NCBI GenBank assembly: GCA_040954595.2 | Contig: CM082586.2 | Location: forward strand, 11,160,001-11,224,000 | Reading direction: 5' to 3' | From: Balanoglossus misakiensis | Lineage: Eukaryota > Hemichordata | DNA: 64,000 nt | Part shown: positions 1-13,900 of the stretch, piece by piece | Layout: every line of letters starts with the position of its first letter | How positions within the stretch are numbered: the first letter of the stretch is position 1 | Program-made: the position numbers and the translations under genes | The notes under the pieces: model-generated | The model's input: the letters and a program-made list of their open reading frames with translations, nothing else | Database searches by the model: none | What the model was told of the DNA's origin: nothing

Positions 1-2105
1 ATATTGCGTCTAAAAACTTCACCAAGTGACAATACATGTACATGGTTTGTAGCAAACATACCCGATGCACAGCAAAATGGCGGAAGACCGAGAAATCTTC
101 TCCAAACATTATTGTACATAGTTTTAAATTTTTTCATCGGTTTAACTTTAAAGGATGCCCACAAACTGCAACAGTAAATATTACTACAATATGCCAAAAA
201 TAAAACTTTCTTCACATCTTGACTACAATGTTGAAAATGTCTCAATAGCATGTTTGCTCTTACACAAAATGCTCTTCTCTGTCGTTCAATATCTTCATTA
301 TCACAACCATCACAAGATATAACATGGCCCAGATAGGTGTGTACAGGTACAAACTTTAAAGTGATGTCATTAAGTTTAACCGAAGGAATTCTTTGAACGC
401 TCATATTCTTCCCATTAAAAAGCATGCACACAGTTTTACTAGAATTATAAATGATATCATAATCCTTGCCATAAATTTCACAAATTCTAAGAAGACGGCG
501 TAGACCCTTAATACTTGGACTGAGTAGAGTCATGTCGTCAGCGTAACCTAAAGTGTTAGCGCTGACACCACACATGGTACAGCCAACTTTGGCTTTACAG
601 AGTGCATTGATAATATCATCAATGTAGACATTAAAAAGATAGGGAGAGAGTACCCCCCCTTGTCTTACACCGTTAGAAACAGAAAACAACTCTGAGGGTT
701 CATTACCCCACAACACAGTAAACAATTGATTTCTGTACCATTAATATAAAATTCGTACAGCATACAAGGGAACATTCCTGTCGATGTGCTTGTTAATTAT
801 AACCAGTTTAAAGTGATTAACTCTGTCAAAAGCTTTTGAAGCATCCAGAAAACAAGTAAACACTGGTCTTCCATTGCTGGTGTAGTAGCTAATGATTTCT
901 TTAAATGCATATAAACACAGGTCAGTTGAATGTTCTCGCTTGAAACCAAATTGTAAATAATGAGAGGTAAGAAACTCCTCACAACGAGAAAGTAAAATAT
1001 GCTCAAAAAACTTTAGAGAAAAAAGTTGCTAGTGCTATCGGCCGGTAGTTACTGGCATCACTACAAAGCTTAGTTTTATCCTTAATAATTGGAACTAAAT
1101 TAACATTGATAGCCTCAGTTGGCAGGTAACCATGAACAATCATTGCATTAATACAACAAGTCAAAAAGGGTAAAATAGAGGAGTCTGAGAATTTGAGGTG
1201 CTCAGCTAAAATATTGTCAATGCCAGCTGTCTTACCGTCAGGTAACTTATGTATAGCAGAAATTACTTCGTCTTCAGAAACATACATATCAGAAGAAAAT
1301 TTAACATACTTCATTTTCTCCTCGATGTCATTTTTACCAGTCTGAGCCTGGACAGAATTCAAAATATCACTGAAATGCTTGTGCCACATAATTGCAATTT
1401 CACTCTCAACAGTCGCTCCACCTACAGTGTCAGAAAGCGGCGTTTTTCTGCTAGTTTGCTTTCTGACTTCCTCCCAGAAGTCGTTCTGTTTGTGGCAGCG
1501 TAAATTATCAGCCATCTTGTCAGCCCTATTTTGATTCTCAATCTTTTTACAAGCACGTAAAGCATACTAAAAACGAGCTCTGGAAGAGTTCATGGTTTCA
1601 AAAAGCGGGCCTTGTTTAGGTTTACCCACATTAACCCATAATAAAAACATGGAACGGGCATAGTCGTGACTTTCTTTTACAAAATCGTTCCAGCCAGGCA
1701 CAACATGAACTTTCTGGTGAAACTTACGTCTAATGGTATCTTTTGCAGCACAATTCAATGCGTCCACAATACTACTATAACAAGTATCAATTGCCTGTAA
1801 ATGCGAAGGGTCTGTACAGTTCACATTAGTGCAGAATAACTCTTCGGATAAATTAATCTTATCAATCTTGGCTTTGGTACAACCGGTGTAGGCGGATATA
1901 TTCTGCTGTGACAATTTTTTCCAATCAACTCGAAAATTACATTGCTTGAAGGAACTACTGCTGAAGCTTTCATCAGCAGAAGTGTTGAAATGAACCTCTA
2001 TTGAAACAGGAATATGGTCGGAGTCAACAACATTGCAAAGACTCGAAATTGAAAGAACATTGCTATGAGAAATTTCAGTGGTAACACAGTAGTCAATCCA
2101 AACTC
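1..2105 (-). mobile_element. Degraded non-LTR (LINE) retrotransposon: endonuclease end plus reverse transcriptase
   Basis: Read on the minus strand, this is an APE-type LINE polyprotein copying itself by target-primed reverse transcription. The C-terminal endonuclease signature SDHIPV lies near 2005-2022. A linker region follows (open 1914-1567), then the RT N-terminal part with NYRPIALAT (open 1515-1003). Next come a GVRQGGVLSPYLF block (about 630-670) and the catalytic YADDM box at 531-545. The copy is broken: an extra T in a T run near 1008 shifts the frame just after SKVF, and a TAA (complement of 741-743) interrupts the segment before the GVRQGG block. The 5' part (rest of the endonuclease and any ORF1) is missing beyond about 2105, and the 3' end lies outside the window. 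Clade is not resolved. The element is dead and in the opposite orientation to the downstream gene. Confidence 0.88.
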
Positions 2106-3440
2106 AGCGTAATTCAATAAAACGCCCTAACACAGCCTGAACTCCGATAATGTGTTGTCCCAAAATTCATTCCGTGGAAAATAATCACTGGTCTGTTTAC
2201 GTATTTCAGCCGATTTTCCAAGGACTACTGCAACCCGCCAGAAGTGAGTAGCCTGCTAATGAGATCTCCACAACATAACGTAATGACGGTCAAAGTCCGA
2301 TGCCCCAGTGTCCGTCCTCAGCCCACCAAAAAAAGCGAAAAAATATTACAAAAATCTTCTTCTCAAAATCGACGTGGCCTAGGACCTTGAAATTTGGCAC
2401 AGGGGATTTTGGCCACATGGTCTACAAAAATCGCGAAAAGACTGTACATGCCCCCATTAACGTGCAAATTAGGTCAATTTGAAAATTTCGCTCGATTATA
2501 GCAACAAAGTCACGTGACTAATTACAAATTCAAAGGGCTGGTGCACCAGTACTATGGGCCCCAACCACCGTGCCAAATTTGGAAGGCGCACCTGCCGGAA
2601 TTTCAGAGAAAAACGGGCGCAAAAAAACGACTCAAGAAGAAAGAAGACAAACTCCAGCAATAACAGAAGGGGACCAAGCGCCTGAGGGCTCTTGGTCCCC
2701 TAAATATGGGACTAAACTTGACAGATACCCGGAATATTTTCCTATTCAGGATACCTGGTTGCATTTCCACCTAAAGGCGTCCTATTGGCGTGGAAATTGT
2801 ATAACTTGAAATCGTTTGACTGGGTGATAGGTATTAATATCTTATGATGTTATAAAACACTTGGCTCGCCGAAGGTATGGACCGATTATAGCGTCAGTCG
2901 TGTCATACAATCTATATGAACGTCATGGGTCAATAAACTTGATGGTCCAATAAAATTCAATGGTTAGTAAAACTATTGTGTCCAATGTCTGCAGAGTATA
3001 CTGGCTGCAACATGTGTATGAGTCAGGATTAATGTCTGTAGCCATCAACCCAAAAGGTGAACGTCCTATTCTCACTAACTTAAATAGGTTTTGCGACCTA
3101 GTTGAGTTATAAAAACCTTATGATAAAGTCGACACAATTTCAAATGACGATGTGCAAATGAGAGTTCATAAGCTAAAGTAAAGTTCAATGAATTCTATAC
3201 AAAGTTCAAAAAAGATTGTTTACTAAAGGAAGACATGAAAAAACTGATATCGTCTCTTTATATTCGTACATGTCCAACTGTTGTGATTTGACCCCTCCCC
3301 CCCCCCCCCCCAGGACATGGTACATGAAGCTATTACTTAGTACACACTTAAACAATTGGCATTTGAAGTGCCTTGCTTGACAGTGTTTAATGCGGTGGTC
3401 AGTCGCGTTTATCTCTCGCCACTTCATGCATCATGTCGCC
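2106..3440. other. Non-coding stretch without recognised gene
   Basis: No ORF here resembles a protein family. The part around 2560-2700 reads as a short open frame rich in charged residues, but it has no domain and no splice context. A poly-C run sits at about 3294-3312. The segment separates the dead LINE from the first foldback element. Confidence 0.4.
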
Positions 3441-3744
3441 TTAAAGGGGCAAACTCTCTCTCCCGTCGCCCTTTTCTATTAATAATGTTTGATACAAGAC
3501 ACCGTTTATATTAATGGGCATGTGTATATGTAGTGAATGAACGTTCAACCACACACAACTTCCATCCTGCTTGTATGATATGAGAGTAAAAACTCGCCCA
3601 AAATGAATAAATGGTAGAGACCGATTTTTCAGTTTGGCGAGTTTTCGCTCTCGTGTCAACATGCGGGATGGAAGGTGTGTGCGGTTGAACGTTGCATCAC
3701 TATATATCCACATTTACATTAACATAAACGGTGTTTTGTATTGT
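3441..3744. mobile_element. TTAA-flanked foldback MITE, family 1, copy a (right end truncated)
   Basis: The left end reads TTAAAGGGGCAAACTCTCTC and the two halves are near-complementary arms. The left arm carries TTTGATACAAGACACCG and the right arm CGGTGTTTTGTAT. A central pair of complementary blocks contains ACTCGCC...AATGAAT. The right end lacks the terminal GTCCCTTTAA seen in sister copies. This is a non-autonomous DNA transposon; no transposase is encoded. Confidence 0.75.
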
Positions 3745-4010
3745 CATTTCTTTTAATCGTGGATTTTCGTTTCTGATTTGTATGTATAATGAAAATCCAT
3801 TTTGGGTCACTGCACTTGTTTTCGACTTTAAACAAGGCCGTGAATTTAGTCGATAATTGAAGAAAACTGCTGACGGTCAGCATTTTCTAACAATGGTTTG
3901 CCTATGGATACAATATTGAACAAAGTTTATCTCAAAATAGACCGTGGTGAATTTATTTTGATTTGTCGGAGCTATGTGTAAAATTTCCTGAAAATGACAA
4001 TAATAGAAGG
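3745..4010 (+). repeat. Interspersed repeat (three copies in window)
   Basis: The segment begins TTGTCATTTCTTTTAAT and includes GAATTTAGTCGATAATTGAA. Related sequence recurs at about 21796-21935 on the same strand and at about 22980-23310 on the opposite strand. It is non-coding and of unknown class. Confidence 0.55.
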
Positions 4011-4528
4011 GAGTTTTCTAACTATTCTCCATGTACTCCTATGGGAAGAGACACAGGCGCACAGTTTACCAGTTGACGTTCTGCGCGTACATCATTGAGT
4101 GTACTGGCAGCTAACTTATTGTTTATTTGTAACAGCAATTGGATCTTGGAGCACTGTTTGGAACACCCTTTGTGAAATATGAATGTCCAGAAGGTAAGTT
4201 GAATTGACCCTAGCCCTTTCACCAACATGGTTCAGTCAAAACCAATTGTTTTCTATGGTAATGTTGGACCTCTAAAGAGGAAACGGGGGGGGGGGTGATG
4301 AAAGGTTTAAGACTTACAGATCACAACTTAAATAGCCATTCAGAAAGAGGCTTAGAGTGGAGTATCAAATCGGACGATACCACTGACTGGTGGAGGAAGA
4401 CAAAATAAGCAAACTGAGTAGATGAGTGCTCAGATTTCTTCAGAGGACCAAACGTTTCAAAGAATTATACGTGACAATCCATGCCTGGTCCGTCAGTAGA
4501 TATAAACAGAACATTGTGGCTGTATTCA

Positions 4529-4827
4529 TTAAAGGGACAAAGTCTCTCTCTCGCTGCCCTTTTTCCATTAATTATGTTTGATACAAGACTGCGTTTATAT
4601 TATTCTACATGTGGATATAGTGAATCAACGTTCAACCATACACACCTTCCACTCCGCTTGTATAGACACGAGAGTTTTAAAAAGTCGCCAAAATGAATAA
4701 ACGGTCTCTACCATTTATTCATTTCGGGCGGGTTTTTACTCTCGTATCATACAAGCGGGATGGAAGTTGTGTGTGGTTGAACGTTCATTCACTAACATAA
4801 ACGGTGTCTTGTATCATGTCCCTTTAA
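4529..4827. mobile_element. TTAA-flanked foldback MITE, family 1, copy b
   Basis: It starts TTAAAGGGACAAAGTCTCTC and ends with the complement GTCCCTTTAA, so TTAA flanks both sides. Two long arms are complementary over most of the element. It lies about 60 bp upstream of the first recognised exon of the mosaic gene, so it is inside that gene's upstream intron or promoter-proximal DNA. Confidence 0.8.
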
Positions 4828-4890
4828 CACTTTTGAAGCATTTTACTAATGCTAACATGACTAGACCAATTGAATGATGTTACATTGCAG

Positions 4891-4972
4891 GTTATCAACT
4901 CAGAGGGGCGTCTTGTTATAAAGCGGTACCTGACAAACAATCAGCTGGCAACGCTGAAAATACCTGTCAGTC
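4891..4972 (+). CDS. Exon 1 of those seen: N-terminal part of C-type lectin-like domain
   Basis: A TTGCAG acceptor precedes it and a TC/GTAAGT donor follows. It enters in phase 1 and leaves in phase 2. The reading includes RGASCYKAV and ends at NTCQ, the start of a C-type lectin fold (first Cys, then the Cys before the GGHL block supplied by the next exon). The TC left over joins the A of the next exon to give Ser. The upstream exon is not identified. Confidence 0.72.
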
Positions 4973-7900
4973 GTAAGTATGAAAGTATACATCATTTGAG
5001 TAGAATTTTATGGGAGATCCTAACAAGGCTTGGACATGTCACGCACAAATACAAAGGGCGCGTATAAAGACAGACAAAACCTCGCTTAGTGTGAGGTGTT
5101 CAGCGATTGCATCTGATAAGTCGAAAATGCTTGATCACGTGTCATGTTCAGTTGGGAAATTGGATATGTCTCAGGCCAAAAAAACTAATATGTGTTATTC
5201 CGATTACATGGTTTTCAAAAATAGGGTAGGTAGAAAGGGACATTTTTTTATTTTTCAATTTTTTTATATCTTTGGCCGTCGTAGTGTAGAAGAATGACAT
5301 CATAGTTCTTGCGTGATTCTCGCAATTTTCATGAATTGTTGTATATTTGACATCGTTATTTTTACTTCCGGTTTACGAAGATCTAAACTGTTTTGGGTCG
5401 GCGGGCTAAAATTAGGGTAGTTCGGGTAATCGTTATGACATTGGGAGCTACGGCTGCAAAGCCATGTGTCTCGTGCGAAAAGGGCCCTTAACCTTTTGCA
5501 ATATTTAACAGCAAACAACAGACAGTTTTGAGAATAAAAGGTTTCCGTCGTGTCTGACTTTCATATCGCATTAATAGCATATCCCTAAATTTAAAGAAAT
5601 TAGGAGAGACAGAGTGAAACAGGCAGAGTGGCAGACAGACACAAGCAGACAGACAGAGCAACATTCATCAGTAGAGACACTCATCGGTCGCTCGCTCGCT
5701 CGGTCGCTCACTCTCTCTCTCAGAGAGAGGGGGCAGACAGTCAGACAGACCGACGTTGACAGACAGTCAGTAAGTCAGTCAGCCAGTTAATCAGTCAGTC
5801 AGACGTCAAAGACACAGTGACACAAACACAGCGAGGGAGACAACAGGACCTTTCATGCTTAAACCCCTGTTCTTCTGTTATAAACTTTGAAAACCGTTCG
5901 TTTTCAGACTGCAGATTGCTCGAATAACGCGACACACTGCCGAAACAATAAAACAAATACTAGTGGGAGCTCATAAAATAAAATCGCTCAACCATTCCGT
6001 CGTCCTGAGTGACCTCAGCCACATTAATTCCGACGTCTTTTTAGGGTCATGAAAAAAGTCACAAATAAGGTATTTCCCCTAGGTCCACCTGAAGCAAAAA
6101 GTTTTCGTTTCGACTCCATCATTCCGAATAGTAAGAAAGCAACAAAATTGAAAAGACAGATGTAAAATGCACTCTCTCTCACGTGGTAACGTTTGTAACT
6201 ATGGCAATCACGGTACGTGTTCAGTACACAGACAGGGAGAAAAGTTTCTCCATGCAATACATGTGTTCAGTAAGGTTTGACCTTGGTTTTACTTTGTACC
6301 ATGATCGCCGCTTTCTAAGCATGGATGAACGACGGCGGTCAGACCCAATCGAACCCTTTCATGTCAGATGACCACGGTATCTCCACTGTGAGATGACATT
6401 TGACAAACCATTTGATTTCAACAAAATCTTCGCGTCGTCAACGCGTCGCATACCAGTCGCATATCGGTATTTACCCAATCATAAAAGTTGGAAATTCGGG
6501 AGACTCGATCTGCAACCAAGTTGAGAGTAAATTTTGACGTTTGACTATTGGCAAGTAAACAGGTTACACAATGACTTGTCGGTTTTTCCTCCGTCATGGT
6601 CGTTCTCGACCCAAGTCCCCCCTCCCAATGTCCTTCCTTGACATTTAGACACACCTTGCGGTATGACCTTGGTGGTCATGTGCAATTAGTTTTCTTGTAT
6701 AAAAGCTTTTCATGCCGGGGTAGACGACTTGTGCGTGGATCATCAACATTTCAGTGATATTTCAACGCAAAGTTTTAGCAATATTAAGAAAACAGGTAGT
6801 GAGGTGTCAAATGCATATCAATGTACGAAAATTAGGTCAAGCCACCCGACAGCAACCGCTTTCACACAGTGTCGGACGTTGCACGGAATGTGAAACGTTA
6901 CACTGCTTCGGCCGTTCACATGCACCTGGGCGTGGGTTTGATTGATGGTCAAACGCCCCCACTTACTTTGGGCGTTTTCAATGGTAAATGTGTCGTATTG
7001 ATCGAAACCTTGCCGTAAACACATTTTTTTTGCTGAATCAACATTCAGAGTTCAGCCGTCTAGTTAACGAAGTATTGAAGTAAGCCACTTGTTCATCATT
7101 TTTTGTCTGTCAAACGTGTTTATTCGGACAGGGACCGGCCGCCAATGAGGGGTTTAGGGAGCCCACACGTACACTCTGGTACCTGGACAATTAACATAGA
7201 CATGTCGTGTGTACCGTCCGGTTCGAAAAGATTGGTTTAAGGTAGTCCTGGTAACAGTCATCCTAACGAGGCCAGGGGAGGTCTCCAAGGGCGAAATAAA
7301 CATAGCTACCGATGACGAGTCGAATTCGAATCGGACGATGCTTGTTCATAAAAGGCACAGACATAAAGCTTCGAAGTTTTTTGTCTGTGTAGTAAAGATA
7401 CGACTAATCAGCCTATAGTGTAACCGTAGACCCTGGAGAAATACCAGAGCACAGCACAATGCAGCAAATGGAGTGAAACAAGAACAAAGCTTAGTCTCTG
7501 CCGCAAACAAAGCTAAATCACATATTGACACTCCAAATAGAAGCAAGACAGCCGGGGGGGGAGGCACAGTTGTAGATCGCGGTGTTGACCCGCCCCTTCC
7601 ACATCCTGTAGATGTTTGTGCGTCCAAGGCATTTTTGATAAAATATAGACTTTTGTTTTTAGCTCGAGTGTGGCCTAAGTATATCACCGTTCACACGAAA
7701 AATGTCTGTCTTTTTCAAAACGTTGTATTATACTTCTGTGTAATTTGAACTCTAATACAAGTGACAGTATTAGAGGACAGATTTGGCACAGACAAAATTC
7801 GTATTAACAAACCACAGAGAAAACGTCAAAATGGAGCGATTTATAAAATGATCAATTCCACGAGTTTGCAAATTAAAGTTAAAGAGATACAGTTTCATTG

Positions 7901-10900
7901 GGTGGATCACTATCCTAGAGCGGTCTGGAAGCATGGGTGGATTTTTACCTGGTGTTTGTTTACCTGGTAAAAATAGGCTATTGTTCTCCCCTGCTTTTCA
8001 TAGCGGATTTTTTAACACGTCTCCTCGAGATCAAACATTAATGAGCGATTAAAAGCGCTTCGTATACTTTTTGTGGGTCGAGTTGTGTTTTTCGTTTTAT
8101 TTGGTCATTAATTCGATCAGAATGGATTGTTTATTGTTGTATTGTTAAAAGCTTGGATTTTATGTTTCAGTTGTGCAGAGTGCTTAAGTATGCTCGACTT
8201 GCGTGGCAATTCTGCATATTTGGAGCATTCTTTGGAATTTAATTGATTTGGACATGAGTTTGTTGTTTGGTTGGTCATGGAACAACACGTGACATTGTCT
8301 GCATGACATTCTTTAGGGTGTTCCAATTCTGTAAATGACATGAGGTGGTTACATAGGACCATATATGGCTGAGATGAGAACATATGGCGGCGCTCTTTTT
8401 TCGCGTGTGCCACCCACTAAAAATCTGTGATTGGCTACATCTCAATTTGCCATGGTAACTATAGCTAATTTTCCATAGGTGACCGTATACCTTTAATTGC
8501 CTGTTGGTACTAAACAGCACTCTCCCCGAGTCTAGTGAAACATCATTTTGGGGGATCTGGATTTCGTGTTCATTATTGCGTGACTGATACGGCGGGTATC
8601 GATTGGAATAGGCCCTATCGTTAAAATAGAAGTTCATTCTTGTCGGGCGACCCAGGAAGGCATAAGCTTGACGTGCCTAAAGTTTGTCGGACATTGTTCG
8701 ACCATCACGGCTGCAAATTGGTTTAAGTTCGACCCTGGGCCCGGTGTAGCCTGCTCCAATAGAAATGGAGAAATTAAGTATAAGGCAACAACCCGAATGT
8801 GCCACTTTTTCACTCACAGCATCCCTATAAAACCACAGTAAGTGATAAAACAAAAGGTTAGGTCGACTTTTCATGTCCTTATGCGCATGAAAAGAAAAGA
8901 ATGAGACAGGGTCAATGAAGTCTAGTATCGTGTCTTCGTGCACACGAAGACGCCCGAGCCGTTCATCATCATGGTATTCCTCGTGGAATCTCTTGGCAAG
9001 TGCATGGCGTGTACCGAGTCAGAACATGTAAATACTGACTTCTGCCATAGACGTACCAGGTGCTTCGACGAGTTGGCCTTCGGCATTGTGGTTTTTTGGC
9101 TTTTCTAGTGAAGCCGAAGGCCAAAACCAAGGACCGTGACTAAACTGAAAAGCCCCCACCCCCCCATCTCCCCCCCCGCCCTCACCAGTTTTTGTAGTAG
9201 ATATGTTCTTCATGCCTACCCCAATTCTACCGCTGGCTGCGCTGTCACAGTGACCTCAAGCCAGGTCAAATTTGAGCTAAAAGACAAGTTCCGTCTACAT
9301 ACTCATGAATATTTCTTGGTTTCTTCGCGTATAAACTCAGGAATACTATGCCCCTGAAGCCTCGGCTGGCTTTGATGCACGTTATCATGTTTTAATTAGT
9401 CAAAGACCCACGGTAGCAAAGTAGGTAATTGTCTTTTTTTCACGCGTATCCTTTGGTCATATATTCTTCCTGCAGCCCCCAGCCCTTGCTGCAGTTTGCA
9501 GCCCCTCCATCTCCCCTGAACGAGTTTTGGTTTTGCCGATTGAAGTTGAATAACTGGGGAAAACGTAGGCAAAATCGACAAATACCGCGACATCCTTTGC
9601 CAGGTAAGCGCTGTATGGGTTCCGGGACCGATTTGGCGAAAAAATTGTGGAAAATTGTGGACTGGAGACGTCTGGAGTGTAGAAATTCGCTCCGGGCCCA
9701 AATCCCGGTCGCTCGTTGTGCGGTTTAGAATAGCTGGGACCTGCAGCCCCGCAAAAACAAAAATCGTCCAGGGGAGATGGAGGGGCTGCAAACTGCAGCA
9801 ACCCCCAGCCCCACATTCGCTGATATAATTGTCACGTTCCTCGATAGTTATTATAATTTTTAGTTAGAGACGGCCTTGTAGACTCGGAATTGTAGACTAG
9901 CGACGGCTCAGCTGGCATATCGTACCACTTTTTCTGTTACATTGCCGACTGGCCCGGCGCAACTACCGAGGAAAGATACGGGTGTGCTCGTGGGAATTGT
10001 CAACTACCCGTTCATCGTTCGACTGCTCAACACAGATCATTGATAACACAATGTCACATTTCGAACTAATTTTGAAATTCTGGATAAATTCTCCAAATAT
10101 CCTGTTAATCTGGGATTTTCTTCCATCACCTTGATGCAACTGTATCAGAATTTGTCTTTTAAGTTTATTCACACCAAAAAAAAAACAACAACAGCCATTT
10201 CCTGGAAATTGTCATGTTTTCTCTAAAAGAAATAAGCTGAACTTTTTTATTCAAAGGAAACGTTCAGCAAATTTTTTTCTCCCCAAAATTCAGGTGAATT
10301 TTTCACAGATTCTTTTTTCCCAGAAATTCTGCCGAAATCTACACTAATCACACACTTATTGCAAAGGTGTAACACAAAATATAGACTTTACAAACAAAAA
10401 TCTAATGTTATACATTTATGAACCTCTTATTCACCAATATTAAATGTTTTCAAAGAGGAAATGTATTATTCACGGACTGGAATTTCGAAATTAGTTTGGA
10501 ACATGTTTGATGTGTTATAAATTGGTTTATTTTCAGATTTTATGGTGGGCACTTGACAGTAATTGAGGGTTATTCTGAAAATCGTTATGCTGGAGCAGAG
10601 ATTGTAAACCAGATTGAAGAGACTTCCAATGAAACAGCGAACCATGGTTGGATTGGTGAGTGTGTCTTTTAACAGTGTTTGTCAGTGTTCCCAAATAATT
10701 TGTGGGTGTATCAAGTGTAAAAAATAACTGGTTTTGGAATTTGACAGTTTACAAGTAAGCACTGCATAGTAACACTTGAATGATAATTGTCTCAAGATGG
10801 TAATTGAAAAGCCTATTTTTTACATCTCAATAACCTCACAAAATCTTGCTATTAAGTGACTCTGTATGCAGTTTTTCATCCAGATGGAGGGATGAGGGAA

Positions 10901-13900
10901 TTCGCCCACTGTCAGCATGTTGGCACCCCCCTAGAAATTTGTCAAGGGGGAAATGGTGCCCCTTACAGACTCAGCGATGTCACTCATTCCCCTCCTTGCA
11001 AGAGTGCAACTATTCAAGCAAAGGGGGACATATCCCCCCCCCCCATCCTGGATGAAACACTGCTGTATGCATCTTCTTTCTTTATTTCCATTTTATATGA
11101 TTTAGTGGACCCAATCGAGATGGCAGTGTGGAATATGATTATTCAGATGGCAGGAAAGGTAGTGTCTTTGATGGTCGATGGGCAGACACAGAACCTGATG
11201 CCTCCACTGGGCAATGTGTGAGGTTAAACCTCTTTGAAAATAATTACCCATTGTATCATGCAAGATGTGATGATGTCAGTCTGTCAATGTGTGAAGTAGC
11301 AGCTTGTGCTGAAGGTAAGTCTGATTCAAATCAGCTAGAATCTTCCCTTACTCGCATCAGGTCTTTACTTTTCTCGCACTGCTGTAGTCACCTCCCAATA
11401 TATATACTAAGAGAGAGTGTGTGCAAAAGAGCGGGAGGGAGAGGATGGGAGGGGAGAGTGAGAGGGGAGGGAGAGAGAGCTGGAGAGTGACAGGGAGGGA
11501 GGGAGGGAGGGTGGTAGTGAGGGAGAGGGGGAGAGAGAACTAGAGGGAGAGGGAGGGGTAGAGGGGGGTAGGGAGGGAGAGAGAGCTAGAGAGGGGTGGG
11601 AGGGAGGGAGAGGGGCGGGAGAGGGGAGGGAGAGGGGCGGGAGAGGGGAGGGAGAGAGCTAGAGAGGGAGGGGGAGGGGGTGGAAGGGAGGGAAGGAGAG
11701 AGAGTTAGAGTCCCCTAAGCAATACAAGATATACTTGGAAGAGCTCACCACTAAAAGTTAAACAAGGGGGATCAGATCATGTGATGTCTCCTTGGGTGCA
11801 GAATGGTGTTATATTTGAAATTCAAAATTGAGGCCAGTTGTCGCTAGATAATTCCACTCATTAATTGTATGGTTATGTTTACTTAACAATTTCTTTTAGA
11901 CTATTTATGTAATAGAGAACCACCGACCCCGAGGTGGTTCTTGGTTTCGAATTGCCGAGGGCCGCAGGCCCGAGGCGATTGGAAACCAAGAACCACTGAG
12001 GGGGAGGTGGTTCTCTAACTTAAACCACGACCCCCCACAGACATTGTCACCATTGGAGCTTCGTGTACCACAAAGACGTCGTTTTACTCAACGATTCAAT
12101 AAAATGAACGAACAAAAGCTTATCAAAAGAGGCTTATTCTTCATTGCTGACTGTGAAATTTGGTTGGCCACCCCTTTTCCTATAAATGAATCATGTCGTG
12201 GGCAGGTAGTTCTAGACCGCCCTGCTGGGCCTTACAAGATCGCCCACGCTTGACAGGTGTTACTCTAAATGTTCATGCTTACGTGTCAGAGTGATATGCT
12301 AATTTCAAACACTAATTTGCATCAAATTAAACTTTACAGGTGTGTTACGTAGTGTATTATGGGAAGCGTTACAGCTATTGGGGTTTTGCGTGCACATGGT
12401 AAGCTTACGCGAAAATTTTCTAGGCCAAATGCAGAAGGCCTACATGTAAGTGTCACGTTTTTTTTTTATTTTCCTTCAAATGTCCATGAAATCGATCTGA
12501 AGATACATGTAGTTCCGATCTATATCATCTGCGAAAACAAGCGGCTACATGTTGGTAAAGCAAAAACCGGGTAACAATGCTCTACATGGTACTACTGCCC
12601 GTCTGTGTATTGGCCTCCCTGGCTTTTGAACGAACCACTCTCTACGAGCCACAACGGCAACACGTCTGTATGGTAGCGATATTGGTGAGTAACTCATCTG
12701 CGAAAAGACTTGATACCGAAGTGAATCCGTCCGACATTACAAACCCACGTCTGGTGAACAGCAACAAAAAGTAAGCAGAATTTTGCAAGGTACGCGGGTT
12801 TTAGGCCTAAAACAGCCAACCTTGTTACATGTCGGTAGTGAAGCAAAATCGAAGTGAAGCATCTGGTTAGAGTAATACAAGCAAATCTGGGGATAATGTG
12901 ATTTAGTATAATTTTCTAGAAATTTGTAGTTAATTTATTGCAACGTTAGTTTGTTTCTGGTGAATTGATTTTTGTCTATTTTATACTTTTATTATCATGT
13001 TATGAAGACTCTCGAGAGCCACCAAGACATTAGCTTTGTACGTCAGTAGACAAAACTGTGAATGTGAAGCATTGAATGAAATGATCCGGAGACTGTCGCA
13101 TATCCAGTTCGCTTTCAATTAACATAACAATTACTCTATTCAAATGAAATGTACTTTGAATACAGGTATAGAAGTAAATGTAATTATGCAAATAAAGCAT
13201 TGTGTATTTGTATTTTTGTTACGACAGGTGAGACTGAGTCCTGCGGTAGTTCTAGAACCCCCGGAGGTAGTTCTAGAACTACCCGGGACTTGGTTTTAAA
13301 CCTGTGGTTTTGTGTGAGACGGAGGTTCTCTCAGTGAATGACTTGTCTATTGAATAGTGTGACGTCACGATCGTGGTTTAATTGTATGATCATCTCCTTT
13401 GCAACTAAAGACTACTTTTGAACTGTCAGCAGAAAGTCTGATCCTCAAAGAATTTTGTACTGTAAACAGGAAATTTTCGCGAGCGATACATTTTTGCGAA
13501 CTATGCGAGAGCCAAAAAAACGCGAAAATAAACAAGTTGTGTCAAAATGTTTTTCGAAGATAGCAATGCCGTGAAATATGAGAATGCGAAAATCAATCAT
13601 CGCATAACAGTTGCCACTTTTGATATCATGAAAAATTTCCTGTTTTACAGTATGTCATAAATATAAATCAGAAACAAAACTGGGCCAAGTATTTTAAGAA
13701 TCTGGCATCTGTCACACTGATAGTTTGGGCTTAGAGAATCATAATATGCGGTTCTTGGAATTTTCGGGTGTGATAAATGTCGTTTCAAAATTTTTACATT
13801 TGATTTATACTAATACAAACATTGTTTTATACATGTACATTGGATACTCACTGTTGGTGAAGTAATTTTATCATCAATGAAATTTCGTCAACTTGATGAG

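Larger units (their letters stand above)
4973..10536 (+). other. Long intron between the first two C-type lectin exons
   Basis: This is about 5.56 kb without supported coding sequence. It contains CAGA/GTCA-type simple repeats (about 5610-5800), a minus-strand fragment of a TTAA element (about 8352-8496) and a foldback element (about 9471-9813). The open frames seen here are short and show no family resemblance. The flanking exons are in matching phase (2 then 2), which supports this being a single intron. Confidence 0.6.

Noticed and set aside
2570-2809. Charged 79-codon open frame as a gene
   Set aside because: No similarity to a known family and no supporting exon structure.
9396-9816. 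Overlapping open frames on both strands near 9.4-9.8 kb
   Set aside because: They arise from the inverted arms of the foldback element, which give mirrored frames.
11401-11712. GA tract as an exon of low-complexity protein
   Set aside because: It follows a good splice donor and shows no codon structure.
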